NCBI GenBank assembly: GCA_963921825.1
Contig: OY997596.1
Location: 10,235,001-10,299,000 of the forward strand
DNA length: 64,000 nucleotides
DNA from: Erodium maritimum
Lineage: Eukaryota; Streptophyta; Magnoliopsida; Geraniales; Geraniaceae
Direction of reading: 5' to 3'
Part shown: piece after piece, positions 45,293 to 56,470 of the stretch
How positions within the stretch are numbered: the first letter of the stretch is position 1
How the letters are laid out: every line of letters begins with the position of its first letter
Program-made: the position numbers and the translations under genes
Notes under the pieces: generated by a model
Told to the model about the DNA's origin: nothing
Databases searched by the model: none
What the model saw: only the letters and a program-made list of their open reading frames with translations

Positions 45293-48200
45293 ATTTGCCG
45301 AATGATATTCAGTTATAGCCTTCAAGCCACCCCAGGTAGCAGCTAGTAAAAGATACATCTCACAATTGCTAAGTAATGCCATCAGAACCACTGAAAACGT
45401 CTAAAGCTCTTAGCATCTTCATATATTATTTTTTAAGATTTGAAAAAAATGTGTGAGAAATTTGTGAATCCATTTGAACTCTACGCATTCCCAAACGAAA
45501 AGGCTTTATCATGGTCGGCTAAAAACTAGAGTAAATCATGTCTGGCATTAATCATTCCAATGTGTCACCATAAGTTGGTAGCAGAAGATAGCACGCAGAT
45601 AAGTTATTAAGGCTAGGACTTCTAACCAGTGACCTCAGATAAAAAGGACTAATAATCCCCCTGAGCATTATACTCCTAGAAGCTAACAAAATGAATGATT
45701 ACACTACTAAAAAATGAAATGCAACTGAAAAGAAAGAAAGAAACAACAATATTGGAGTAGTACTTTGAGTTTAAATGATGGGCAACAGCAAAGCCAATCC
45801 AGTTCATGCGATGACTTGGTTTCAGCGTAAGAAGTTGTTGTCTAGTTTCAACAAAACCATTCAAATCTCGCATTTGTGCCTGCAGCATAAAGATCAATGG
45901 CTCAACTGCTTCATAAAGAAACTTACAATTTAGATAGAGGCTGCAAAGAATTATGTGGAACAGCATATATGCAAGCAAGTTATATACACAAGACAACAAG
46001 TGTAATAAGTTGACTCCAAATGTGCTATTTGGATAGATGTTGCATGAAAATCTGCATCTGTTTTATTGTCTTAATTTATCCTGCTTCACTGTTGAAAACC
46101 AACTATACAGCCAAGACATATTGCTACCACACACCTTCCCAATAAGGCCTACTCCAACCTTTACAGAGATTTTAGAGTATATTCAAATTCTGGGATATGG
46201 AAATCTCACCCTATTTTTATATTCAAGGAGAATTTAGTTCCACTTACCCCAAATTAAATTCACAACAGTATTTGAATCACAATCTAAAGCTATAAGGGCT
46301 AGCCAAATTTCACCAACAAAGGCCTGTCAGTTTAAAGAGTTTTGAAACACTTATTAATTTTGATTCAGCTTTAATGAATAAAATATAAAATTTACGGTTC
46401 AAAGTGAAAAGGTATGTACAGCTTTAGAATGACAAGAAAAAGGTAAAAGATAAAAGATAAACAGAACATCAGCAGCTGTGAAGACAGTGGTTGATCGTGA
46501 TAAAGGGACTGCTTCATAACAATTACACTTACACACCCCAATCTACATGCCCATTCAATTTCAACCACATATACTTCTAGAAGCTAAGATAAAGATGCCC
46601 ATGAGTGCCGTTAGAACTATAAACAGATTGAATCTCCCCAGTTTATCCATGATCACGACTGAAAGACCAGCATATGATTGCATACCTGCAAGAGTGACAG
46701 GTCTCGTAGTATTTCAATATTGTCTGGATCTATCCTTAAAGCATTACGATAGCATTTGATTGCTTCCCTGTAGTCTCTGTCTGACCGATAAAGAAGACCA
46801 TATACATGCCAGCAAACATGACTCTTCAGGTCATTCTGCATTAAGAAAATAATTTGAGTTTCCCAAGTGATAGATTTGAGGACATATATCTATATGTATG
46901 TATTCAAAGAGTCAGAAAGAATGTATCAACCTTAAGCCCTTGTCGGACCAGATCGTATGCTTCAGACTTACGGTCCATGCAATTCAATGTTAATCCTTTC
47001 ATTGACAAAGTTTCTGGCGACCAGGAGGAACAGAAATCAATAAACATTTTGCACAAAAATTATAGATCAAATAAGAAAGATGACAGGAACAATGTCAAAC
47101 TTTGTGTTCTTTAGTGCTATAAGAATTTTAGCAGACAAATTAAAAAGTTCAACACGAAGGATAACCCAATATGTATTAAGCCCAAAGCTATCGTGTCAAC
47201 AATGAGGAATATTTTGACACAAACATCCACAAAATAGAATACACATCCGATCAAGAGTATGGCATCATTAACTAATGCCCCCAGGGCCCAAGCAGTACCA
47301 TTTTGTATTCTCTAGTATCATCCCAAAGTAATCTGTTCTTGGTGATTTTATATTATTTTCTTGCAGGTTTAACCTAACAAAATAAATTAATCGGAGGGCA
47401 AAGGTTACTACTTACTCAAACAATAGTTCAGTTAAAATTAGGAGAATTTCCAACGCGTGGTATTGAGAGAGAATCCCACCAAAGTAAACATCTATGGACA
47501 GGATAAGCATACATTATATAATTGGTAAGTACTTTCGCAATGCTCAAAAATACCTCCATGATCGGGAAACTTCTTCAATATAGCATCTGCTGCCTTCAGT
47601 CCTTTCTTGTACTGCTTCGCTTCATATGATTTCTGCAGTAACAATAATCCCACAATTAAAAACAGACAAGTGTTTCACAACCTATAACAACAACATTTCC
47701 ATGCACCATAACCAAAACCAGTGAATAAAACAACATTTCAATGGTTAGAATGGATGTGATTCTATTTTTCTTTTTTAAAAACATTCAAATTATGTTTAAC
47801 ATAATAGATTCAGAACCCAGAATTTCAGCTAACTGAATTTGCAGCTTCAATGTAAAAAAAAAACCATTGAATATACATGCAAACCCGAAGTAGACATATT
47901 AATGACCCCTTTTTTTGCATTAGCAGAGTCAATTAAAAAGTTTTGCATAGACCCAAATCACTAAATGTTCAACTTCAGAAAAAGCAAGGAACTTCAATAT
48001 AAACTGTGATTCATTAATAAAACTAGAAGAACTTCCTCATTTCATCCCTTGGCAAACCCATGTAAAGTTTAGCTAAACAAGGCATACATTGGTGATTTTG
48101 AAGCCTAGAACCGAACTCTACACTTTCAAAATATCAAAATTCGCAACTTGGAAGACACTGTCAGTGAACCAATCAAATCATACAGTCTCCATTGCCCTCT

Positions 48201-48445
48201 TATCTGAAATTTCAAACTTCATATGACAAAAAAACAGTGACCCCACAACCCCATAACTAATCTCTTTTTCCTCCCTTCAGACAGAAAGAAAAAAAGGGGT
48301 CCGAAAACGAAAGACGAGCATGAAGCTCGATCATTTGGTTGCAATCCATAATATGCAGTGATTGAGAAGATAGAGGAAGAATCGGGGAGCTTACGACAAT
48401 GAGCTTGAAGAGGTTGGCCTCCTTGGGAGGCAGCGAAGCGCCCAT
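38475..48445 (-). CDS. NAA15: NAA15, auxiliary (ribosome-anchoring) subunit of the NatA N-terminal acetyltransferase
   Basis: A TPR-rich scaffold that holds the catalytic subunit NAA10 at the ribosome for co-translational N-terminal acetylation. Exons on the minus strand: 48445-48395, 47632-47554, 47013-46931, 46835-46686, 45879-45764, 44667-44562, 44246-44175, 44067-43952, 43472-43340, 43051-42974, 42894-42841, 42726-42656, 42272-42218, 42139-42044, 41337-41209, 41083-41001, 40909-40679, 40347-40215, 40137-40030, 39926-39795, 39600-39544, 39437-39340, 39263-39205, 39106-38998, 38881-38790, 38677-38475. The sum is 2694 bp: 897 residues plus stop, the usual length. All introns are GT-AG and phases agree. 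Landmarks are [14 protein letters not shown], the TPR phrase [18 protein letters not shown], the basic stretch [17 protein letters not shown] and a C-terminal [12 protein letters not shown]. There are no stops or frameshifts; this is the best candidate for an essential host gene here. Confidence 0.96.
45254..45293. repeat. (GA)n microsatellite in NAA15 intron 5
   Basis: An almost pure GA run of about 40 bp with one or two interruptions. Confidence 0.93.
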
Positions 48446-48668
48446 TGTTGCGGAGAGAGAGAGCTTGGGGTGGAAGGTAGGTGACGTGAGCTGCTGTGAA
48501 GAAGGGCTGCGATGGTGATTGAGATTCCAGAGAGAGAGAGAGACTGGTGTGGTGGCGTTTATCTGCTGCAACCCTACTCTGCCATCAACAACGAAAACTG
48601 TGTTACTGAGTTGGGTTCTCGACTCGTTCTCTCACGTGCGCACCTAGAAACATTTTTTTGGAAAAATG
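48446..48668 (-). promoter_or_regulatory. NAA15 5' UTR and proximal promoter
   Basis: On the minus strand a C/T-rich leader (ctctctctctctggaatctc) precedes the ATG by under 100 bp. Only about 220 bp separate the ATG from the retroposon at 48685, so the upstream promoter must lie across or within that insertion. No TATA box is obvious. Confidence 0.45.
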
Positions 48669-49988
48669 ATTATTTGTTGCTCTTTTTTTCGAGAGAAACG
48701 ATGATATTATTAGTATACAAGCATTCTGATGTCTTCGGGAGCCGGAGACACTATACATAGTAGCCAAACTAACAAAATATGAAAGACATATGCAGATAAA
48801 TAAATTTTGCTCTTAGTCATAGGGGCGGTCGGAGGGGTGGGACTGCGGTAGCGTCCATGGACACCGATACAGTATACTACAACCATAAGATACTGATCGA
48901 GCAGATCAGAGGATAAACAAGCAGTGGTGGACCAATTACTCCCCCGGTAAGTCAGCGTGTGTCGTCCTCCCTTGACTGATAATGGTAGGGCTCCTGAACG
49001 CGGGATTGCAGACTCTGAAGTGGTAGAGAAGTAACTCATCAACTATTGGTGGTACCAATGCCACCTATACGCCAGGGAGAAGGTACAGTCGACCAATCCC
49101 TCCCTGGCCTTCCCAGCACTCACTCCTGGAGGCGAGGGTGCTTAAAGCCCCCCGCCGGTGCAGATGCCATAAACCCACGACCAAGCCCAAAACCTCCCCG
49201 GCCCGATCCCGCGCAACCCTAATCCCTTCTGGCACCGTCACCCCTTTCCCCTTCCTTCGTCGCCAAGTAACCGCCTCCGGCGTCTCCACCAGCGTGAGTT
49301 CCGAATCCGATGAAACCGGGATTGGGGTGTCTTCCTCCCTCATGGCCACCGGCAGTAGAGGGGCAGCAACCTCACCACCACCGACCCGACCAACTCCCAC
49401 CTCCGCCGAACTCCTCCCAGCACCACCGCCCAACCTTCTCGGCCGAGGGCCTTTCACTGGCGTACGGCGGAGACAACTCGGTCCCGACCGAACCCGGCCA
49501 CCAGGGACCCAGCCATCCTCCTCTCCCGATCGGGGCAAGAAGTGCATCACCGTATACCCCTCCTCCCGGTCCGCCATCTCTCCCACGGAGATCACCAGGT
49601 CCTCCTCCCTCACCGTCTCTTCCTCCGGCATCGGGTCTTCCCCTCCCATCGTCTCCTCCGCCGGTACCTCCGAGCCTGACCCGTAAGCCGAGCACTGATC
49701 GTCCAACTTCGACAGTCGTGGTCCCCAATGGACCCCCTCATAGCCGCCCTGCTCGCCGCCCTCCATACCGCTCGACAACGCCATGAAAACCACAGCAAAA
49801 TCGCAAAACACCCTAAACCCTAGTAGAGGAGATAGAGGCGATGCGCGTACCTTATGCAAGTAAACTCCCCATGCACCGGTAAGGTGATCACCCTTCATCA
49901 CGAAAACCAAGGCCATGGCAAGAGCCATGGCCGCCGACTGCCTCTGCTCCATCATAGGGTTTAGGCGCAGACATTATTTGTTGCTCTT
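48669..49988 (-). mobile_element. 1.29-kb retroposon upstream of NAA15, with 16-bp target duplication
   Basis: ATTATTTGTTGCTCTT flanks the insertion on both sides (48669-48684 and 49973-49988). The insert (48685-49972) is in minus orientation and ends in a short A-run (ttttt at 48685-48689 on the plus strand), so it inserted by target-primed reverse transcription. It begins close to an ATG, suggesting a nearly full-length copy. Its 3' half is related to 63113-63620 near the window's right edge, so it is a repeat family. No reverse transcriptase is present. Confidence 0.82.
49065..49955 (-). CDS. Unrecognised Gly/Glu/Arg-rich ORF of the retroposon (296 aa)
   Basis: The open frame occupies most of the retroposon, starting 18 bp inside its 5' end (MMEQRQSAAMALAM). 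A second in-frame ATG at about 49783 (MALSSGMEGG) follows an intron-like stretch. The protein is rich in Gly, Glu and Arg/Pro with no domain I recognise. An acidic segment (EEETVREEDLV) precedes a basic, Gly-rich one (RTPVKGPRPRRLGGG). High GC may keep the frame open by chance. It may be an ORF1-like protein of a non-autonomous LINE, but no zinc knuckle or RRM is visible. Whether it is expressed is unknown. Confidence 0.4.
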   Translation of the reverse strand: MMEQRQSAAMALAMALVFVMKGDHLTGAWGVYLHKVRASPLSPLLGFRVFCDFAVVFMALSSGMEGGEQGGYEGVHWGPRLSKLDDQCSAYGSGSEVPAEETMGGEDPMPEEETVREEDLVISVGEMADREEGYTVMHFLPRSGEEDGWVPGGRVRSGPSCLRRTPVKGPRPRRLGGGAGRSSAEVGVGRVGGGEVAAPLLPVAMREEDTPIPVSSDSELTLVETPEAVTWRRRKGKGVTVPEGIRVARDRAGEVLGLVVGLWHLHRRGALSTLASRSECWEGQGGIGRLYLLPGV

Positions 49989-50227
49989 ATTTTTTAGGGT
50001 TAAATATATTATGGTATTTTTAAGTTCTTTTTTAAAAAAAATACATAAATATTATTTTTTTTAAATTAATTTTATATATTTTTTCTTTCTTTAATAAATA
50101 TATTTTTGTTTTTTTTAATTTTCATAATAATTTTAAGGGTAATTTTCACCTCGCTACTTTAACTATTAATTTTTTTTCAGCTTAATAACGTAACTATTTT
50201 TAGTGGCACTTCAATATAGGGGTGGGC

Positions 50228-50249
50228 ATTGGGTGGTTAACCACCCAAT
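50228..50249. repeat. Perfect 22-bp palindrome near the hAT left end
   Basis: Two 11-base arms, ATTGGGTGGTT and its reverse complement, abut without a loop. A related imperfect copy (ttggttaacggttttaacca) lies about 130 bp further in. Subterminal repeats of this sort are where hAT transposases bind. Confidence 0.8.
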
Positions 50250-51029
50250 TGACCCCATCCCGAGCCCAACCCGATATTACCAGTTTGGGAGAATTTTGAA
50301 CCAGCCCCGACCCAAAAACCGAACTTTCAGAATAAAACCACCCAATTCGATAGCGGGTTGGTTAACGGTTTTAACCAACCAACCACTTCACAATTTGGCC
50401 TTGATTTAGGCCCACATATATGAGCCCAAAACAGGCCCAAAACTAATTAATCAACTTTTGAACAAGTAAAAATCACATCACATAACAAAGAGACATAATA
50501 TAACTCCTTTTTTTTGCAGGGAAAAACCATTAAAAGGGGATCAAATATGGCTAAAAAGCCCTCATTTGATCCCCCTTTAATGATGAAAAAAATCTGCCCC
50601 TAAAACTAATACATCAGTTCATCTTGAAATCAGTTCACAAACATTACAAGAATGGAGTTGTCTAAACAAAAGTACAAAAGTCAGACCTATTACAACTTCA
50701 TCAAAAGTATATCTATTACACCTTCACTTCATTTCACATGACCTTGACTCCATTCTTCAAAAGTACCTACGAAAAAATGAATACAAGTCAGTACAACAAC
50801 AATAGATTAACTCAAGAAAAGTAAATAGTTTAATTCACAAGCATTGGATTAAATAAACGTTATATGTATACCAATACCATAGCTGAGACTTAGAATATCA
50901 TTGGGTTACCAAGTGGACTGGACGTCTCACTTAGAGTTGCAAATAAAAAGTGTTAGTAATTACCAAAACTTGCTAAAACACATTTAACATACATCAAAAT
51001 TAGTTAAAATATGAGAAACAAAATCATAC

Positions 51030-53842
51030 CATAATCTACAAGTTGAAGAGCATCCATCTCCAACTCCAATTCAACTGTTGAAAAGAGAGCTGGTGGATTT
51101 TTGAGCCAATCCTGAGTACAAATTAGAGCCTGCACAATATGTGTACTCAAAGTACTTGTGAAATCATCGAGTATCCTACCCCCATTACTAAAAGTAGACT
51201 CGCTTGGCACTGTTGACACTGGAATGGCTAGAACATCTCTAGCCATTTTTGATATAATAGGATAGTGATGGGCATTTGCTTGCCACCAAGCCAAGATTTT
51301 GAAAGTAGAAGAATCTGGCTCTTCCCTCTTTGATAAGTACAACTCCAACTCATTTTTCAGTGCACCTTGTTCCATAGTTTTCTGCCGTTTATAGGCAGCA
51401 AACTTTTGGTATTTATAAGGGTTTTCAGCAACTGAACCGGCTGTAACAGCAGCAGTTTCTGTTGTTGAATCAGCACAAGGGGCAGATTCCTTCACATATT
51501 GAGCATACAAGTCATTCAAAGACTTAGTCACCAAAGGCACAAGTATGTTGGTGGCTGGCAGTGGGTACATGGACTCAATGAGGTGGGTCACATAACCAAG
51601 TTTTTTACGGGGATCAAATATGGGTGCTATAAATGTAAACAAGTTCAACTTCTCCATGTCCCCAAAATACTTATTGAACTTCTCCCCCATTTTCATAGCC
51701 ATTTTTCTCATCTCAACATTATCACTAGCCAAACCATCACCAATGAATGTATAAATTTCAGAGATTTCATCTAAAATCATATTCGATGTAGCATATGATG
51801 AACCTGAAACCCTCACAGTGACCTCATAAAATAGCTCTAGGAAACTCATGACAGAATTGCAAACTTCTCAATCCTCAAGTTCTAATCTGCACAAAAAAGA
51901 CCCATCCTTGAGAACCTTACTATCCATCTCCACATTAAGAACAGGGTCTAGTGCATTGTATATGGGGAATGCTCTATCCAATCTAGAGGCGGACTTGAGC
52001 ATCAAGTAGGTCGAATTCCACCGGGTTGGGACATCTAAGGATAGCAACCTCTTGGTTGCATATCCAGCTTGCATACAAGCTAGCTTGAACCTTGTAGGTC
52101 TCATGGGAGAGGATTTAATGAACCGAACAGCATATCTAATCCTCTCTACAGATTTACCCGTCTTCCCTAGCCTTTCAATAGCCCTTCTAGAAACAGAATC
52201 ACCCCCAAGCTGCCCTAACCCATCACTCACAATCAAGTTTAGGATATGTGCAATACACCTCATATGCATGTATTTTCCATCCAACATAGAATTACACAAC
52301 AATGATTGTTGCCTATTCAAGTATCGTATGGCAGTATCATTAGCACTAGCATTGTCAACAGTAATAGTCATTATCCTATTAAGCCCCCAAGAATTAAGAC
52401 AATACTCAATAGCTTTCCCTATGTCTTCCCCTTTATATGAAGTGATTGGGCTGAAATTTATAATCTTCTTGTGCATAACCCAATCATCATCAATAAAATG
52501 AGCAGTTAGACACATGTAACTGATTTGTTGGACACTTGTCCAAGTGTCCGTGGTCAAGGAGACCCGAGGGGTAGATTTACTGAAAAACTCATGCAACTTG
52601 AGTTTTTCAGCTTCATACAGTTTAAAAAATCCCCCTCCTAACAGTGTATCTAGTAGGGCATGCAAACATAGGACATACTTCAGTCAAGAACTGTTGGAAC
52701 CCAGCACCCCCTACGAAACTAAAAGGCAGCTCATCCATCAAAATAATTCTAAGTAATGCATCCTTAGAAGCTTGTTGATTAAAATGCCAAGGCATAAGTT
52801 GTTGTCCATCTCTACCTTTTTGTACACGCCTAAATGCTAAGGCTTGTTGGGTTGGGTCTGATTTCTTAGGATGCTTAGGACATATCTTGACATGCCCGTG
52901 TAAGGTACTAGTTCCATGCTTATTAGAATCACACAAATATTCCTTACCAAAATGCTTACATCTAGCCTGACATAAACCATCAGCATCTCTAAACCTATCA
53001 AAATCATTCCATGCAGTAGATTTCTGGCGAGAAGTCTTAGGAATGATACCTGAGGATGCAACAGTTGTTGCATCCTGCCCACCTACCACTCCAACAACAT
53101 CATCAGATCCCTCTCCAATAGCTGGTGTAGATGGTGACTTAAATGGTTCAGAAACACCCTGTGAAAATAAAAAGATTAGGTTAGGACTTTGAATCATAAA
53201 ACTTTGAATCAAAACTTTGAACTTCAAACTAAATAAACAGATAATCAATTTCAACTTTTAAATAAAACTTTGAATCAAAAAATTAGAACAAACTTTGAAT
53301 TAGAATAAACTTGTAAGATATTTAACTTACATCAAACATAAATTAACATCAAACAGAAATTGAAACATTTAAAATAAATAAAATCATGTTAGAACTTTAA
53401 AATAAAAGTTTGAATCAAACTTTGAACTTTAAAATAAATAAAATAGAATCATGTTAGAAATTTAAAATAAAAGTTTGAATCAAAATCATGTTAGAAGTTT
53501 GAATCAAACTTTGAACTTTAAAATAAATAAACAAATAATCAATTTCAACTTTAAAATAAAACTTTGAATAAAAAAATCCATACAAACTAAACTAAACATC
53601 GATTTATCTTACAAACTAAACTAAACATCGATTTAAACATACAAAATGAAACTTACATCAAACAGAAATTTAGAATCATGACATAGAAATTAAACCTAAC
53701 ATGAACATCGAAAATCAGAGGAAGCATAAATTAAACCAAACATAAATTAAACCTAACACACATAAACATCTAAAAACAGAGGAAACATAAGCCTAAACCA
53801 ATGAAATCTAAAGGATACCTCAATAGAAGTTTGAGTTTCCAT
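51030..53842 (-). pseudogene. hAT transposase with one frameshift and one nonsense codon
   Basis: Exon 1 is 53842-53819 (METQTSIE) and exon 2 is 53158-51030, joined in phase by GT-AG ends; a short last exon may lie near 50930. Domains in order are a BED zinc finger (W-NDFDRF ... CKHF ... H-x4-C, about 53000-52880), the hAT core with LTTDTWTS (about 52560) and VDNASAND (about 52345), and the C-terminal dimerisation region with STVPSESTFSNGGRILDD (about 51190). At about 52622-52627 a T6 run where five T would keep frame shifts the reading. At 51868-51870 TGA replaces the Trp expected between LELED and EVCNS. Otherwise the protein reads through, so inactivation looks fairly recent. A basic BED-type N-terminus and SESxFS motif place it in the Ac/Tam3-like group. 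Confidence 0.9.
53190..53760. repeat. Degenerate AT-rich repeats in hAT intron 1
   Basis: Recurrent phrases such as aactttgaatcaaaactttg, tttaaaataaataaa and catcgatttaaacat occur at irregular spacing of about 20-70 bp. They fill most of the intron 53159-53818. Confidence 0.65.
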
Positions 53843-55251
53843 CGCAGCAAAGATGGAGACCCAAATATTATACCTCCAGATCTTTCGTTAGGCTCGTAAT
53901 TATACCCATCTCGGCTTCTCTCTTCCACCTTAAGACCAAGGGTAACAACACCCAATAGACGTCGGAAATCTTGGCATTTAATGCTCGAGATTTCCATCGG
54001 ACAGAGCAGAACGAGAGAGAAAGGAACATACATGAGAAGAGAGAGTAAAAAACAATTATCAGTACAAACTAGAGGTGACAAAAGGGAGGATAAAAGTTTT
54101 TGAGGTGATGGAAAAACAAAAAATATACCTTTTTCTTTTGCATTTGAGGCTTCAGAGGCGGGCGATGAACATCGGGGGAGAGGCAGAGTTGACAGATCTC
54201 CCATCTTCTTAGCAGAAGAGATGGAAAAGAGGATCAGCTACGAAAAAGGAGATGGAAAGAGGGTTCGTGTCGTCGTCTCCCTTGAGATTGCTAGGGTTTC
54301 TTTCAGATAGAGGGGGAGAGAAATCGAGATACAGAGAGAGGGAGATGAATCGAGATAGAGAGAGTGAGGCTAGGGTTTCTGTCAGATAGAGAGGGAGAGA
54401 AGGAATCGATCGACATAGAGAGAGAGAGAGAGAGAGAGAAGGAGGTGAAAGAGTCGTGCCCGTGCGTGCGTGAGTGAGAGGCAGAGAGGGTAAGGGTCAA
54501 GACTCGGTGTGTCATACCATACGTGTGTGGTTTGGGCTTCTCCACGTGGACGAATATGGGCCCTTGAATCTGAACCATTGACAAACACAAAATGAAGGGC
54601 CAGATCGACACCAATCTGGCTATCCGTGTGACAATAAACCTCTGGCTCAGCATGTGCCACGTGTAGTCGGCTACAGTACCGGGTTGGGTTGGTTTATTCC
54701 GGTTCTTGTGCTGCTGAACCGGAAACCACCCACCAGGTCGCCGGTTCGGCCCTTTCTCCACCGGAAAACCAACCGGAGATTCCGGTTCCGGGTTTAACGG
54801 TGGTGGTTCCGGCTGGTGGTGGTCGGGTTTACCGGTTTCGGATTTTTTTGCCCACCCCTACTTCAATACTCTAAAATGCATTTTTTTCACTTTCATACCC
54901 TAATATTTTTTTGGTACCTCACTACCCTAGAATGTATTTTTTTTTTCACTTTCATACCCTGAAATGCATTTTTTGTGGCACCTCACTACCCTAGAATGCA
55001 TTTTTGTAACATTAAAAACTGATATTTTAAAAGAAATTTTGAAAACCAATGGCTTGCTTTTGAAAATTTGAATGTTAGTGAGGGGTATTTTGGACCTTTT
55101 AAGTGTCTTGGATGGAAATTTGATGGAAAGTTGACAGTAGGTACTAAAGTGAAAAAAAATCCAATTCTAGGGTATTGAGGTGCCACTAAAAATAGTTAGG
55201 GTATTGAGGTGAAAAAATTAATAGTTATGGTATTGAGGTGAAAATTACCCT

Positions 55252-55640
55252 AAAATTTTAATTGAAAAAAAATATGACCCTTCATGTTCTTCCCCGAGCT
55301 CAGATTCAACCACATCAACACACACCTCTCTTTGAAAAATTCATACACATCGACACAGATTCAACCACAACTCAACCACAAATCTATATACATCGATATT
55401 TCTCATAAATCAGGAGGAGGAGACAAATTGATTCAAGAACAAAATGGATTAAAGAACAAATTGATTCAGAAACTAATTAATTTATTGATTCATAAACAAA
55501 TTGATTGCAACCATGCGAAATATCAGATTCAGGAGGAGGAGACGAACGGACATCGAAATTGAGAGTTGAGACGCTGAAATCAAACCATCGTCGTGACTTG
55601 AACTCGCCTTGTTTGTGCTTGTGTTTTCTTCTGCTCCTTG
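55252..55640. other. Spacer between MITE and solo LTR D
   Basis: AT-rich, with locally repeated aaattgattca phrases (55430-55510). No gene recognised. Confidence 0.4.
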
Positions 55641-56309
55641 CCTCTTGTCACGCCCCAAATCCAGTTTTGACCGGACTCGAGACATGAACTGAAATAATAA
55701 ATAAATGAAACGAAGGTAAAGTACTAAAGCTTAAAGTAATAAACTGTAAGTCATAAATTCGAATAAAAAGAGTCAACAACTCTTAAGTGAATCGTAAAGA
55801 CAGTAAATAGTTCAAAACGTTGTACGTCACTAGATACTACTAGACAAGACCCTCGCCAGCTCCCAAGCTCAGTTGTGTCCTGCTAGCACAAGTCCCGCTC
55901 AACACTTGAAACACCACAAAGTAAGGGGTGAGCTTTCGCCCAGTAGAGAAAGTAGTTAAGGTAATGAACATCGGCTCATCACCACGAGTAATCGTTCAAT
56001 TAGGGCATACTAGTACTTCATAACTAACTCTCAAACCGGGGTTCATAGCCAAACTTACAACACACCTCTTCCACAAAGCAAAACATTAACCCAAACAGCA
56101 ACCGTATCACACACAAAAGCAACCAACACACGTCTGGTACCGCAGTCCCCGAATTACCATCATACCATACCATAAAGTCATCGTATAATCTCGGATAGCC
56201 CCTCGGTCCAAAGGAGACACATGTGTCGGGGCGACCGGAAACGTTCCCTAAGAACGCATCTCATTGGAGGACCCGGAAATGTTCCCAAAGGACCATAGAT
56301 CATCGGGGT

Positions 56310-56470
56310 GGAACACGACCCGTAGGCCCAATCACGACCCGTAGGCCTCATACGACCCGTAGGCCCGACACGACCTGCAAGCCCAAACACGACCCATAGG
56401 CCCAACACGACCCGTAGGCCCAACACGACCCGCAGGCCCAAACACGACCCGTAGTCCCACTCATTTCCAA
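56310..56470 (+). repeat. ~20-bp tandem repeat in solo LTR D
   Basis: About eight degenerate copies of ACGACCCGTAGGCCCAA, with spacing of roughly 18-21 bp. Confidence 0.85.

Larger units (their letters stand above)
50217..54860 (-). mobile_element. hAT transposon (4.64 kb), nested in the MITE
   Basis: The terminal inverted repeat TAGGGGTGGGCA ... TGCCCACCCCTA is perfect over 12 bp, and the 8-bp target duplication CTTCAATA is exact (50209-50216 and 54861-54868). It encodes a hAT transposase on the minus strand, now disabled. A perfect 22-bp palindrome lies 12 bp inside the left end. Confidence 0.95.
50136..55251. mobile_element. MITE with ~80-bp terminal inverted repeats, split by a hAT element
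   Basis: AGGGTAATTTTCACC (50136) is mirrored by GGTGAAAATTACCCT (ending 55251). The inverted match continues with small differences for about 80 bp, including gtggcacttcaata against tattgaggtgccac. The flanking 9 bp are ATAATTTTA and AAAATTTTA (8 of 9). Without the hAT insertion it is about 460 bp. Long TIRs and a 9-bp duplication point to a Mutator-type MITE. Confidence 0.78.

Noticed and set aside
45676-45999. Frames extending past NAA15 exon 5 into introns
   Set aside because: They continue past well-formed splice sites. The spliced exon model gives the full 897-residue protein.
49138-49786. Two plus-strand Pro/Ser-rich frames of 158-182 codons
   Set aside because: They are antisense shadows in the GC-rich retroposon. 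Orientation from the A-tail and duplication is minus.
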